A stretch of 64,000 bases of DNA from Clostridia bacterium (GTDB lineage: Bacteria; Bacillota; Clostridia; Oscillospirales; CAG-272), in contig JAFQEJ010000021.1 of NCBI GenBank assembly GCA_017399105.1, forward strand, positions 1 to 64,000, given 5' to 3'. How positions within the stretch are numbered: position 1 is the first letter of the stretch; each line of letters begins with the position of its first letter. Positions 41,303-50,545 of the stretch are shown piece after piece. The translations under genes and the position numbers were made by a program. The notes beneath the pieces were generated by a model. It searched no databases. It was not told the origin of the DNA and was given only the letters and a program-made list of their open reading frames with translations.

Positions 41303-43468
41303 ATGGATATATTGAACGCACTCAATGAATCTCAGCGCAGAGCTGCCGAAGCCACCGAAGGCTATATCCGCGTGATTGCAGGTGCCGGTACAGGCAAGAC
41401 GCGGGCGCTGACCCACCGTTATACCTATCTTGTGAAGGAGCTGGGCATTTCGCCATCCAATATTCTCTGTATCACCTTCACCAACAAAGCTGCCTCCGAG
41501 ATGAAGCGCCGTATAAAAGCCATGCTGGGAGCATCCTTCGATACCTCCTTCGTGGCGACTCTTCATGCCTTCTGCACACGGGTTTTGCGGGAGGATATCG
41601 ATAAGCTCTTCTATCCCGACAGCTTCATTGTGCTCGATAATACCGACCAGAAGAAGATTCTTGAAGAGGTCTACGATGAGATGGGCATCCGTATGGATAC
41701 GGCAAGCTTCAAATTTATGATCGATCAGATCCGCTATTATAAAAATCTGCTCACCTATATGGATTATTTGTCGGATCCCTCCTTCGATTACGACACGCTT
41801 CGCTCGGATAAACCGTCGGATGAGATCATCTTTCGCTATATAAAGAAGCAGAGGAAGTATTTCGGACTGGATTTCTTCGATCTTATTAACTTTACGATCT
41901 ATCTCTTTCGTAAGCATCCCGACATCCACGAAAAGTGGCAGAGACGACTCTGCTATATTATGGTAGATGAATTTCAGGATATCACCGCTAAGGAGTTCAA
42001 GATGATCCGCCGTCTCAGCGAGATCAACCGCAATCTGTTTGTGGTGGGCGATCCCGACCAGAATATCTACGAATGGCGCGGCGCCAATATGAGTGTGATT
42101 ATGGACTTTGAGGGGTGGCTCAACAATCCCTGCTTCGAGAATCAGCTTTCACTGACCGCACGGGATGTGGTACTTGCTGAAAATTACCGCTCCTCGGGAG
42201 CGATTCTGAAGGCTGCCAATTCATTGATTGCAAAGAACCGCAACCGTATCGAAAAGTCGCTTGTCACAGATGGCGAGCAGGGAGTTCCTGTTCACTGGCA
42301 TCATGGGAAAAATGAAGCCGATGAGCTGCATTTCATCTGTGAAACTGTCAAGGCGCACAGGGAGAGCGGCGGCAGATTCGGTGATATTGCGGTGCTTTAC
42401 CGATCGAATTTTGCATCCCGTGCCGTGGAGCAGGGATTTATGAGTGCCGGGATTCCCTATAAAATCTGGGGCGGTGTCGGCTTTTATGAGCGCACCGAGA
42501 TTAAGGATGTACTCTCCTATCTGCGGCTGGTGGATAATCCCGATGACGATCTCTCCTTCAAGCGTGTGGCGAATCTTCCCCGGCGCAAGCTTGGTAAAAC
42601 CAAGATGAAGCTGATATCCAATTATGCGGAAGAGAAGGGAATCTCACTTTTTACCGCGGCAAAGGAGCTGTGTCGGGAGAACACACTGAAGGGAAGCGGT
42701 GCCGCGGGATTTATCGCCATCATCGAAAATCTTCGCGAGGCAGCATCGACCCTTCCCGTATCCGAGCTTGCGGCAAGACTGTTATCCGATACCGGTTATG
42801 AGCTTTATATCCGTGAGAGCGGTGATCTGGAACGCCTCGACAATGTGGCGGAGCTGATGCGGAACATTACCGCACAGGAGGAGGAATTCGGTGAACTCCT
42901 GACGCTGACCGTCTTTCTTCAGACGCTTGCACTCATGCGTGATTCGGACAGCGCCGATGAGGACGACCGCGTGAAGCTTATGACCATCCACACCGCCAAG
43001 GGCTTGGAATTTGAGAAGGTTTTTCTTGTGGGCATGACAGAGGGCATCTTTCCCTCGGCACGCAGTCTTGAGGAGCGAAAGGAGGTTGCCCTTGAGGAGG
43101 AGCGCCGTCTCTGTTTTGTGGCACTGACCAGAGCCAAACAGGCACTCTGGCTCACCGAATGTGAGGGCTTCGGTGTGAAGGGCTTTTCAAAGGTGCCCTC
43201 CCGCTTCCTCTTTGATATCGGCGAAGAAAATCTCGAGCGCAGCGGCAGGCTTTCCGACGGTATCCGCGAAGAATGTGCCCGTCAGGTACGACTCTTTGAT
43301 AAGATTGAAGAGCAGATCTGTGCGGTAGGCGATCAGATGCGGCACAAGATTTTCGGCGAGGGAATAATCGAGGCGGTGGATGAAAAGAACCGTACCTATT
43401 ATATCCGTTTCGTCAACGGTACGCGTCCTATCAGCTTTGATTACGACGGACTTAGTCATGTGTTCTGA
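41303..43468 (+). CDS. UvrD/PcrA-like superfamily 1 DNA helicase
   Basis: A 721-residue ATP-dependent 3'-5' helicase. Motifs in order: LNESQRRAA (Q motif), Walker A GAGTGKTRAL (about 31), TFTNKAASEMKRR (Ia, about 60), VDEFQDI (II, about 227), GDPDQNIYEWRG (III, about 252), the NYRSS segment (IV) and TIHTAKGLEFEKVFLVGMTEGIFP (V, about 566). The C-terminal 60 residues form a short Tudor-like tail (VGDQMRHKIFGEGIIEAVDE), as in PcrA/UvrD. It acts in repair and replication restart. ATG 41303 is chosen over ATG 41285 because GGAGA lies 8 bases before it. Confidence 0.93.
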   Translation: MDILNALNESQRRAAEATEGYIRVIAGAGTGKTRALTHRYTYLVKELGISPSNILCITFTNKAASEMKRRIKAMLGASFDTSFVATLHAFCTRVLREDIDKLFYPDSFIVLDNTDQKKILEEVYDEMGIRMDTASFKFMIDQIRYYKNLLTYMDYLSDPSFDYDTLRSDKPSDEIIFRYIKKQRKYFGLDFFDLINFTIYLFRKHPDIHEKWQRRLCYIMVDEFQDITAKEFKMIRRLSEINRNLFVVGDPDQNIYEWRGANMSVIMDFEGWLNNPCFENQLSLTARDVVLAENYRSSGAILKAANSLIAKNRNRIEKSLVTDGEQGVPVHWHHGKNEADELHFICETVKAHRESGGRFGDIAVLYRSNFASRAVEQGFMSAGIPYKIWGGVGFYERTEIKDVLSYLRLVDNPDDDLSFKRVANLPRRKLGKTKMKLISNYAEEKGISLFTAAKELCRENTLKGSGAAGFIAIIENLREAASTLPVSELAARLLSDTGYELYIRESGDLERLDNVAELMRNITAQEEEFGELLTLTVFLQTLALMRDSDSADEDDRVKLMTIHTAKGLEFEKVFLVGMTEGIFPSARSLEERKEVALEEERRLCFVALTRAKQALWLTECEGFGVKGFSKVPSRFLFDIGEENLERSGRLSDGIREECARQVRLFDKIEEQICAVGDQMRHKIFGEGIIEAVDEKNRTYYIRFVNGTRPISFDYDGLSHVF

Positions 43469-43549
43469 GCAGATTTGTTGAATTTCTCTAAATGCGTCAT
43501 TTTTTATTTGTTGCATATTTACGACAATTTTTCGTTTATTTGATTAGGA

Positions 43550-43578
43550 TTGACTTTTGAGGGGATTTTTGCTATACT
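43550..43578 (+). promoter_or_regulatory. Promoter of the six-hairpin-type lipoprotein
   Basis: TTGACT (43550-43555) and TATACT (43573-43578) with a 17-base spacer, 45 bases before the start codon. Confidence 0.75.
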
Positions 43579-43622
43579 CTTAGCGAACAACGTTGTATCC
43601 TGTTTCTTGGTCGGAGGAAAAA

Positions 43623-46235
43623 ATGATAAAGAAATATACTCGCTTATGGGCATTTGTGATTGCGGTGCTCATGATCTGTCAGTGCTTTACAGCCTGCAGC
43701 GAGGATAGCGATTCAAATACTGAAACCGACGGCGAGGTGACCTCATCGGAGACAACTGCTTCGGAGAGTGAACCGCCTGCTGGCGAAAAAGTGGAGGCTG
43801 AATTTATGACGCTTACAACCAAAACCATCACTACTGATATGTTGGCTCAGACCGGCGACCGTTCTCAGCGCTGGCTCAGCATCCCCGAGAGCCGTCTGGT
43901 GTTAAATCCGCTGAACTTTGGCGGCACAGCAAACGAAGTGACTCATCCCGAATATGCAGATTCGCCCGATCTTCCGCTGAATATGGGCTATCTTGATCCC
44001 TACACCACCACAGGTACCGGCATCTGGATGGAGGATATGCTCATGATGCATGAGACCCCCGAAAATCTGGGTGGCGGCATTGAAATGCTCTGGGAAGCTG
44101 ATTTTGCCGGCAAATGGAGTAAGAGCGGCGGCAAGTATACCATTGTCGAGCCTACAGAAAAAGGCGGTCTTTCGATTGCGGTACAAAACGGTGCCGATGC
44201 TCCCTGGCAATATGTGGCGCAGAAGATTGATATCGATCTTGATCTGACTCCCATGCTCACCGTTACCATCGATTCCTGCGGCGGTACATGGGCGCTGAAG
44301 CTCTGCGAAAACGGCAAGCAGGATGTTGTAATCCAAGGGGATTCCAACAAAACCGGCACCTTTACCTATGATATTGCGAAAACCATCGGACAGACAGGCC
44401 GCTTCAAGGGACAGGTTAAGCTCTTCTCGGTGGGATACGAGAAGACGCTGGAGTTCAGCCGTCTCGATATCGCGCTGATCGGTGAGTCGAGGAACGGTAC
44501 CGCAGAGCAGAAGATCACATGGTATCCCCATCAGCTCGCTTTTGAGGCTTCCTATCCCGACGGATTGGCGCTGACAGGCTTTGACACCTTTGCCGATCTC
44601 GACACCGTTCTGCGTACTGTAAAGATTACAAACCCCGGCAGAATGAGCACCGCCTTCCGCATCCTCGGCAAAGTAACCGCTGCCGATGCGAACAGCGTTA
44701 CGGTTGACTGCGGCACCTTCAGCTATACTGTCGTCTCCTCAAAGGATGCTGAACTGATTTTCTACAGAGACAGCACCTCCTGCCTTGCCAACTACAAGCC
44801 CGGCGAGAACTGGCAGAACGGCTGGGCATACGGCTGCTTTGAATACGGCGATCTGGAAGCGGGATGTGAGATCACAGTCTCCATTTCCTGCGCATCCGAC
44901 GCAAACGAAATCGCGGCGGTTGCGGCAAATGCCGAAAAGTATGCTTCGCCCGAGGCGGCAAAAGAAGCTTTGGCTGCACGCGAGGCTTACTGGAATGACT
45001 ATCTCACCCGTGTTCCCCAGCCGCAGACCTTTAAATTCCGTTATGTGGACGCCCTTGGTGTTACCGAAGAATATACCGAGCAGATGTACTACATCGCCTG
45101 GGTCTTTATGGCACAGAATCTTCTCCGTGCCAATCCCGAGGTGGGCTTTAACTACCGTCAGGTCTGCTGCGGAAAGCCTTCCATGTGGGCATACGGCGAT
45201 CCGCTGACCACCTATACCGCATCCTGGGAGAGCTTCTTCGGTATGATGTATCTGGGCTATACTATGCCTGATGAGGCATGGGATGCTTACATCGGTCTTA
45301 TGACTCTGGTGGACGATGAGGGACTTCTTGCAGGCGAGAGCCTTCCCTCCGAGAAAGCACATACCGGCTATCTGCTCTATCAGCTTACAGGTGATACCGA
45401 AAAGCTCAATTCCGTTTATGACAACATTGCCCGCTACCTCAAGTGGCGTGTGAAGAATCCCCGTTGGATCTATCTTGAGCACAACAATCCCGACCAGGCT
45501 GATGCCGATTTTGCCGAATCTGCGCTGGTGGATATCAAGTACATGATCGAAATTGCCCGTGTCACAGGCCGCGAGGATGATATCCCCATGTGGGAAGAGA
45601 TATACAACGACCATCTTGATATGTACCGTATCTGGTTCTTCGATGATGCAGGCAACGCTTATCAGTACTCCAGTAAGAGCAATCCCAACAACCGAGCTCT
45701 CGGCAACACCATCTGGACATCTAAGGGAATGCTTGTGGACGGCCTCGGCGAGCCCTATACCGAGTGGATATTTGACCGTTTTGCAGCGGACTACGACATC
45801 GATAAAGCATTCTGCGGATTCGATATGATTAAACATCCTGATACCTCGCATACCATCTACGGTCTGATCAAGTGCGGCTACGAAAAGCCTGCAATATTCC
45901 TCACAGAGACCTGCGCCCGCGATATGCTTCGCGTCGGTATGTTTTCCGAAAATTATCATCCCACCGAGTATCCCGCACCGTCCGGCGTGCGTCCCTCCAT
46001 CTTCGGCTGCGCGATGCTTATCGACTGCGTGCTGATGATGAACGGCTACATGTCCTCGGATGGACAGGCGATGGTGCTCAACCTATTCGGTGACGGCGGC
46101 GTTGTCGGTATCCGCATGGACGAGGGGATTTTCTCCTTTGCACTGGACGCGGAAGCAAATGCAGCAAAGATGATTATTGATGACAAGGAACAGATCATCG
46201 ATGCGCCCATATGTGCTAAGGCGTTCTTAGAATAA
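43623..46235 (+). CDS. Exported lipoprotein with six-hairpin glycosidase-like domain
   Basis: An 870-residue lipoprotein with signal peptide and lipobox FTAC (Cys about residue 25). Residues about 60-450 look like beta-sandwich modules (WLSIPESRLVLNPLNFGGTANEV, then a jelly-roll stretch). Residues about 470-870 are helix-rich with repeated aromatic and acidic pairs (YYIAWVFMAQNLLRANP, TASWESFFGMMYLG, IYNDHLDMYRIWFFDDAGN, TIWTSKGMLVDGLGEPY), as in the (alpha/alpha)6 six-hairpin glycosidases. The exact CAZy family is not recognised. GGAGGAA precedes ATG 43623. The next gene, an MFS carrier, may import the product (inference). Confidence 0.75.
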   Translation: MIKKYTRLWAFVIAVLMICQCFTACSEDSDSNTETDGEVTSSETTASESEPPAGEKVEAEFMTLTTKTITTDMLAQTGDRSQRWLSIPESRLVLNPLNFGGTANEVTHPEYADSPDLPLNMGYLDPYTTTGTGIWMEDMLMMHETPENLGGGIEMLWEADFAGKWSKSGGKYTIVEPTEKGGLSIAVQNGADAPWQYVAQKIDIDLDLTPMLTVTIDSCGGTWALKLCENGKQDVVIQGDSNKTGTFTYDIAKTIGQTGRFKGQVKLFSVGYEKTLEFSRLDIALIGESRNGTAEQKITWYPHQLAFEASYPDGLALTGFDTFADLDTVLRTVKITNPGRMSTAFRILGKVTAADANSVTVDCGTFSYTVVSSKDAELIFYRDSTSCLANYKPGENWQNGWAYGCFEYGDLEAGCEITVSISCASDANEIAAVAANAEKYASPEAAKEALAAREAYWNDYLTRVPQPQTFKFRYVDALGVTEEYTEQMYYIAWVFMAQNLLRANPEVGFNYRQVCCGKPSMWAYGDPLTTYTASWESFFGMMYLGYTMPDEAWDAYIGLMTLVDDEGLLAGESLPSEKAHTGYLLYQLTGDTEKLNSVYDNIARYLKWRVKNPRWIYLEHNNPDQADADFAESALVDIKYMIEIARVTGREDDIPMWEEIYNDHLDMYRIWFFDDAGNAYQYSSKSNPNNRALGNTIWTSKGMLVDGLGEPYTEWIFDRFAADYDIDKAFCGFDMIKHPDTSHTIYGLIKCGYEKPAIFLTETCARDMLRVGMFSENYHPTEYPAPSGVRPSIFGCAMLIDCVLMMNGYMSSDGQAMVLNLFGDGGVVGIRMDEGIFSFALDAEANAAKMIIDDKEQIIDAPICAKAFLE

Positions 46236-46309
46236 CTGAATCAAATTATAAATTTTGGCCGGAGAGTGCGAAATGCATGCTCCGGTTCAAAGCGTGATTG
46301 AGGTCTATC

Positions 46310-47551
46310 ATGTATAAAAACACTGCGAACAAAAAAATCGGCTTGATGCTCTTTGCTCTCTGCTTTGCCGCCTATACAGCGTCCTATGTGGGCAGGCTCA
46401 ACTTTTCGGCGGCACTTGCGGGAATGACCTCCTCGGGAGTGCTTGATAAGGTGCAGGGTGGTACCATTGCGACCCTCTATTACTTCTGTTATGCCGCAGG
46501 ACAGCTCTTCTCGGGATGGTTGGGTGATCGGATTTCTCCCTTTGTGCAGGTCTCCATCGGCGTTGCGGGTGCTGCTCTCTGTAACATCGGCATGGCAATC
46601 GTAGGGGATGCGTCGGCAATGACCGTGATCTGGGGCGCGAACGGTATCTTCCAGTCGATGCTCTGGGCACCGACTCTTGTAATCATCTCTCGGATCATGC
46701 CGAAGGACATGTGCGATAAAGCCTGCGTCGGCATGTCTCTTTGCAGCCCCCTCGGTATTCTTGCTGCCTATATCATGTCCTCGCTGGTTCTGCGGGAAGG
46801 CAGCTATCACGGCATTTTTGTCGGAGCGGGAGCGCTTTTGGCAGTCGTTTTTTTCCTCTGCATTCTCGGTTGGTGTCATATTCTGCCTCGACTGGAGCGT
46901 GAGGAAAGCTCCTCGATCAAAGCCGAGGGCGGAACAAATAAAGGTCTGCTGCCGCTGCTTGCTTCGGCTGGAGTATTCTCTTTTGTTATTCCGGTAGCGC
47001 TTCACGGAGCGCTGAAGGACGGAGTAGCCACATGGGTTCCCACCATGATGGGCGAGATGTATGCGCTGTCTCCCGCATATTCCACCTTTATCACGATGTT
47101 TCTTCCGATTATCAATCTTTCGGGTGCCTGGATTGCCATGCGTATGCGTGACCGAACTGGTAGTGAGCTTCAGGCAACAACGGTGCTCTTCGTTGTATCG
47201 GGCATTTTCGTGCTTCCCTTTCTGATTGGTACTGCATTGCCTCCGATGATTGCCGTCCTGCTGCTCTCGGTTATTACTACCCTCATGTATGCGGTGAACT
47301 ATTTCTTTGTCACCCTCATTCCGGTGAAATTTGCTTCGCTTGGATGCGTCTCGGTAGTGACCGGCATGCTCAACTGCACAACCTATATCGGAAGCTCCCT
47401 TTCGGGATATGGCTACGGTGCGATTTCGGAGTATCTCGGCTGGGATTTTATCGTCTACATATGGATTGGCATCACGGTCATCGGAGCACTCCTCTGTCTT
47501 GCATCCTCCAAACGGTGGAAAAAATTCAAGGCAGAACATGAAATTGAGTAA
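46310..47551 (+). CDS. MFS transporter, organophosphate:anion symporter (GlpT-like) type
   Basis: A 413-residue carrier with about 12 hydrophobic helices. The N-terminal ALCFAAYTASYVGRLNFSAAL and GWLGDRISPFVQV resemble the OPA family (GlpT, UhpT), which exchanges phosphate for sugar or glycerol phosphates. ATG 46310 is used because GAGG lies 6 bases before it. A possible hairpin (about 46255-46285) lies between it and the glycosidase-like gene, so the pair may be read through. A strong terminator follows. The substrate is not determinable. Confidence 0.85.
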   Translation: MYKNTANKKIGLMLFALCFAAYTASYVGRLNFSAALAGMTSSGVLDKVQGGTIATLYYFCYAAGQLFSGWLGDRISPFVQVSIGVAGAALCNIGMAIVGDASAMTVIWGANGIFQSMLWAPTLVIISRIMPKDMCDKACVGMSLCSPLGILAAYIMSSLVLREGSYHGIFVGAGALLAVVFFLCILGWCHILPRLEREESSSIKAEGGTNKGLLPLLASAGVFSFVIPVALHGALKDGVATWVPTMMGEMYALSPAYSTFITMFLPIINLSGAWIAMRMRDRTGSELQATTVLFVVSGIFVLPFLIGTALPPMIAVLLLSVITTLMYAVNYFFVTLIPVKFASLGCVSVVTGMLNCTTYIGSSLSGYGYGAISEYLGWDFIVYIWIGITVIGALLCLASSKRWKKFKAEHEIE

Positions 47552-47554
47552 TTA

Positions 47555-47592
47555 ATTGAGGATGGAGCCCTTTTTCCATCCTCAATTTTCAT
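47555..47592 (+). terminator. Terminator of the MFS gene
   Basis: A perfect 12-bp stem ATTGAGGATGGA (47555-47566) with TCCATCCTCAAT (47575-47586), followed by TTTTC. Confidence 0.85.
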
Positions 47593-47610
47593 TTTCTAAC
47601 GATTTAGCTC

Positions 47611-47639
47611 TTTACAAAGTTATCATTTTGTGGTATCAT
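47611..47639 (+). promoter_or_regulatory. Promoter of the amino-acid ABC genes
   Basis: TTTACA (47611-47616) and TATCAT (47634-47639) with a 17-base spacer. Confidence 0.6.
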
Positions 47640-47671
47640 AAAGTGTCAAAACATGACGGAGGTGTCGAATC

Positions 47672-48328
47672 ATCAACTTCACTGATATTATCAATATTAT
47701 GACAGTGCTCTGCCGCGGTGTCGGTGTAACACTGTCCCTTTTTGCAATTACAATTCTGCTCTCCATTCCGCTGGGACTTGGCGCGACCTTCCTCTCAAAC
47801 TGCAAAACAGCGCCTCTTCGCTGGATTACGCGCGGTTATGTCTTCCTTATGCGCGGAACACCGCTGATGCTGCAGCTCTTTTTCTTCTATTTCGGTCTGC
47901 CCCAGATCCCCTATATCGGTCAGTATCTCACCATGGATCGCTTTCCTGCAGCCTGTGTGACCTTTGTCCTCAATTATGCCGCCTATTTCTGCGAGATCTT
48001 CCGCGGCGGACTTCTCTCCATCGATCGCGGTCAGTATGAAGCTGCCCGTGTGCTGGGCATGAACCGCATTCAGACTACCTTTAAGGTGGTACTTCCTCAG
48101 ATGATCAAGGTGGTGCTCCCCGCAACCTCCAATGAGGCGATTACACTGATCAAGGACACCGCTCTGGTTACCTCCATCGGTATTGCCGATCTGCTGCACT
48201 TCACCAAGTCGCTGGTCAACGGCACTGCCAATGTCACCCCCTTCTTTGTGGCAGCGGTATTCTATCTGGTGATGACCTTCGGTCTGACCAAGCTGTTTGG
48301 CTATTTTGAAAAGAAATTTATGTTTTAA
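47672..48328 (+). CDS. Amino-acid ABC transporter permease (AUC start likely)
   Basis: A polar-amino-acid (His/Glu/Arg/opine) type permease. From 47672 it has 218 residues, with NFTDIINIMTVLCRGVGVTL as a normal family N-terminus, about five membrane helices and the ATPase-contact loop EAARVLGMNRIQTTFKVVLP (about 130-150). The only in-frame ATG is at 47699, but no ribosome site is near it. GGAGG at 47658-47662 lies 9 bases before ATC 47672 (or 6 before ATC 47669), and an in-frame TGA lies at 47654. The likely start is therefore AUC. The ATPase gene follows after 21 bases; no solute-binding protein gene of this transporter family is adjacent. Confidence 0.85.
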   Translation: MNFTDIINIMTVLCRGVGVTLSLFAITILLSIPLGLGATFLSNCKTAPLRWITRGYVFLMRGTPLMLQLFFFYFGLPQIPYIGQYLTMDRFPAACVTFVLNYAAYFCEIFRGGLLSIDRGQYEAARVLGMNRIQTTFKVVLPQMIKVVLPATSNEAITLIKDTALVTSIGIADLLHFTKSLVNGTANVTPFFVAAVFYLVMTFGLTKLFGYFEKKFMF

Positions 48329-48349
48329 TGCTTGAGGATGTGATTTATC

Positions 48350-49090
48350 ATGATCAAACTTGACAATATCCAAAAATCATTCGGTGCCAATCACGTCCTG
48401 CGCGGCGTCAGCCTTGAGGTGAAGCGCGGCGAAACAGTGGCTGTTATCGGTCCCTCCGGCTCGGGAAAATCCACCATGCTCCGCAGCATTATCGCCCTTG
48501 AGGAGATCGATGGCGGAAGCATTATGATCGACGGTGGATATATTGCAGAGAACGGAGAACCGCTCCCCGATAAGCAGAGACGCGCCTCTCTTCTCAAGAT
48601 GGGCATGGTCTTCCAGCATTTCAATCTCTTCCCCCATATGACAGTCAGACGCAACCTCACCACAGCTCCCGAGCTGACCGGACGCTGGACGAAGGAAGAG
48701 GTGGATGCCCGCTGTGCAGACCTGCTCTCAAAGGTAGGACTTGCCGATAAGATTGATGCGATGCCGGGAAATCTCTCGGGTGGTCAGAAGCAGCGTGTTG
48801 CCATTGCACGCGCTCTCATGATGCAGCCTGAAATTCTGCTCTTCGATGAGCCGACCTCCGCCCTCGACCCTGAGCTGACCGGTGAGGTGCTCACGGTCAT
48901 GAAGCAGCTTGCCGAGGAAGATATGACTATGATGGTAGTCACTCATGAGATGGGCTTTGCCCGCGAGGTTGCCGACCGCGTGATCTTCATGGACGGCGGC
49001 GTGATTGCTGTCGACGGTGCTCCCGAGGCTGTATTCGATGACACCACGAATGAGCGTCTGCGCCAGTTTATCCGTGCGGTAGACGGATGA
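48350..49090 (+). CDS. Amino-acid ABC transporter ATP-binding protein
   Basis: A 246-residue ATPase of the polar amino-acid transporter class (GlnQ/ArtP/HisP-like). Walker A is GPSGSGKST (about 33), the signature [15 protein letters not shown] (about 141) is complete, Walker B is [15 protein letters not shown] (about 161), and the switch histidine is in [15 protein letters not shown] (about 197). GAGGATG precedes the ATG. It works with the permease just upstream, presumably with a binding protein encoded elsewhere. A terminator follows. Confidence 0.93.
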   Translation: MIKLDNIQKSFGANHVLRGVSLEVKRGETVAVIGPSGSGKSTMLRSIIALEEIDGGSIMIDGGYIAENGEPLPDKQRRASLLKMGMVFQHFNLFPHMTVRRNLTTAPELTGRWTKEEVDARCADLLSKVGLADKIDAMPGNLSGGQKQRVAIARALMMQPEILLFDEPTSALDPELTGEVLTVMKQLAEEDMTMMVVTHEMGFAREVADRVIFMDGGVIAVDGAPEAVFDDTTNERLRQFIRAVDG

Positions 49091-49117
49091 AAATGAAAAA
49101 AGTAAAGGTGACGATTG

Positions 49118-49158
49118 GTGCTGTTACAAATGTTCCATTTGTGACAGCATCTTTTTTT
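49118..49158 (+). terminator. Terminator of the ABC genes
   Basis: GTGCTGTTACAAATG (49118-49132) pairs with CATTTGTGACAGCAT (49136-49150) with one mismatch, then seven T. Confidence 0.85.
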
Positions 49159-49206
49159 GTTATACGTTCGGTTGATATTTAAAACCGAAATTGAACAACG
49201 CGGTTA

Positions 49207-49234
49207 TTGAATAAGAGTGAATATGTGATATAAT
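49207..49234 (+). promoter_or_regulatory. Promoter of the XRE-TPR regulator
   Basis: TTGAAT (49207-49212) and TATAAT (49229-49234) with a 16-base spacer, 45 bases before the start codon. Confidence 0.6.
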
Positions 49235-49278
49235 GTAATTAGAACAGGCGCTTGTTACTTTATACCTTGGAGGTAAAT

Positions 49279-50334
49279 ATGGAACTCAAAATCAGTGAGA
49301 ATTTGAGAAAATTACGAAAAGAACGCGGTAATACACAAGATGATCTCGCGATCCATCTTGGTATATCTGTGCAAGCAGTATCAAAATGGGAACGCGGTGA
49401 CGGATTTCCTGACATTACTCTTCTTCCATATATCGCAACCTATTACGAAGTAACGGTGGACGATATTTTGGGCTGTAATTCTTTGCGTAAGCAGGAGGAT
49501 ATCGAATCTTTCAAGAAGCAAGCGCAGATATTGATCAACAATGGAAAACGTAAAGAACGTCTTAAACTTTGCCGCGAGATGCAAAAGAAATATCCAAATG
49601 ATGAAGATGTGCTATATAATTTAATGTATGATTTGTGGGCGGTTGACCACGTAAAGAACAGCGAGGAAATTATTTGCATTGCTGCCAAGCTTTTAAAAAG
49701 TGATTCTTTGGAAATTCACTACGGTGCTGTTCAAATGTTGGCTTTCACTTATTCAAAATTAGGAAATGATGAAAAAGCAGTAGAATATGCAAAGATGGTT
49801 CCGTGCAACAGAGATTTGCTTTCTTCTGTCTTAAAAGGCAGGGAATTGGTCGAGCATTGCCGCTGGTATTTTTGGAATGTTTGTGATACTATGCTCAGAC
49901 TATCTCACAATATGATACAGTGTCCCGAAGCAGAATATACTGCGGACGAACGACATGCAATAAGAGAAAATATATATAAATTTTTCCATATGATTTTCTC
50001 AGACGGAGATTTCGGCTTTTGGGAAAACAGATTAGGCAGGCTGTGTCGCGATATGGCAATAAGCTCGGCGGAAATGGGAAATATTGATCGAGCATTTGAT
50101 GAGCTTAACAAAATGTGTGAGCATATGGAAAAATATCAAAAATTCAAATTTATAAATCATACCTCGCCTTTGGTTCGCGGATTGCAATATGATTTATCAC
50201 AGAGTGGAAGTAGTGACGAAAAAAGTATGGCATATGGATTCCTTTGTTCTTTAGACGAAAATCCTCGTTTTAAGCCCTTGCACGAAGATGAAAGACTGCA
50301 AGCAATAAAAAATAGATTACAAGCTCTTGGATAA
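49279..50334 (+). CDS. XRE-family regulator with TPR-like C-terminal region
   Basis: A 351-residue protein. Residues about 5-65 form an XRE helix-turn-helix (LRKLRKERGNTQDDLAIHLG...VQAVSKWERGDGFPDITLLP). Residues about 80-330 are helical repeats with paired aromatic and acidic residues, as in TPR-type peptide-sensing regulators. GGAGG precedes ATG 49279. The gene is clearly more AT-rich than its neighbours and uses A/T-ending codons, a sign of recent acquisition. It is monocistronic, and its targets are unknown. Confidence 0.82.
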   Translation: MELKISENLRKLRKERGNTQDDLAIHLGISVQAVSKWERGDGFPDITLLPYIATYYEVTVDDILGCNSLRKQEDIESFKKQAQILINNGKRKERLKLCREMQKKYPNDEDVLYNLMYDLWAVDHVKNSEEIICIAAKLLKSDSLEIHYGAVQMLAFTYSKLGNDEKAVEYAKMVPCNRDLLSSVLKGRELVEHCRWYFWNVCDTMLRLSHNMIQCPEAEYTADERHAIRENIYKFFHMIFSDGDFGFWENRLGRLCRDMAISSAEMGNIDRAFDELNKMCEHMEKYQKFKFINHTSPLVRGLQYDLSQSGSSDEKSMAYGFLCSLDENPRFKPLHEDERLQAIKNRLQALG

Positions 50335-50338
50335 TTTC

Positions 50339-50370
50339 AGGTGCTGCCGCATTTGCATGTGACAGCACCT
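50339..50370 (+). terminator. Terminator with GCATTTGCAT core
   Basis: AGGTGCTG (50339-50346) pairs with CAGCACCT (50363-50370), and the inner part pairs across CCGCATTTGCATGTG with mismatches. It shares its apex with the hairpins at 13203 and 41144. Confidence 0.75.
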
Positions 50371-50445
50371 TTGATTCATTGGCAGGTAAAACCTGCTTTA
50401 TGGAAAGTTCTCATCCTCGGTGCCTTTTTTGTTGAAAATGCCCAT

Positions 50446-50474
50446 TTGAAAAACACAAAATTTTGTGGTATAAT
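50446..50474 (+). promoter_or_regulatory. Promoter of the CarD-like gene
   Basis: TTGAAA (50446-50451) and TATAAT (50469-50474) with a 17-base spacer, about 70 bases before the start codon. Confidence 0.65.
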
Positions 50475-50545
50475 AAAAAAACAATCAATATCTTGTGTGC
50501 GAATAAATAATAGTTATTATTTGAAATAACAAATGGAGGCTCAAT

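Noticed and set aside
50341..50529. A 62-codon frame after the XRE regulator
   Set aside because: It runs through a terminator hairpin and a promoter and has no start signal.
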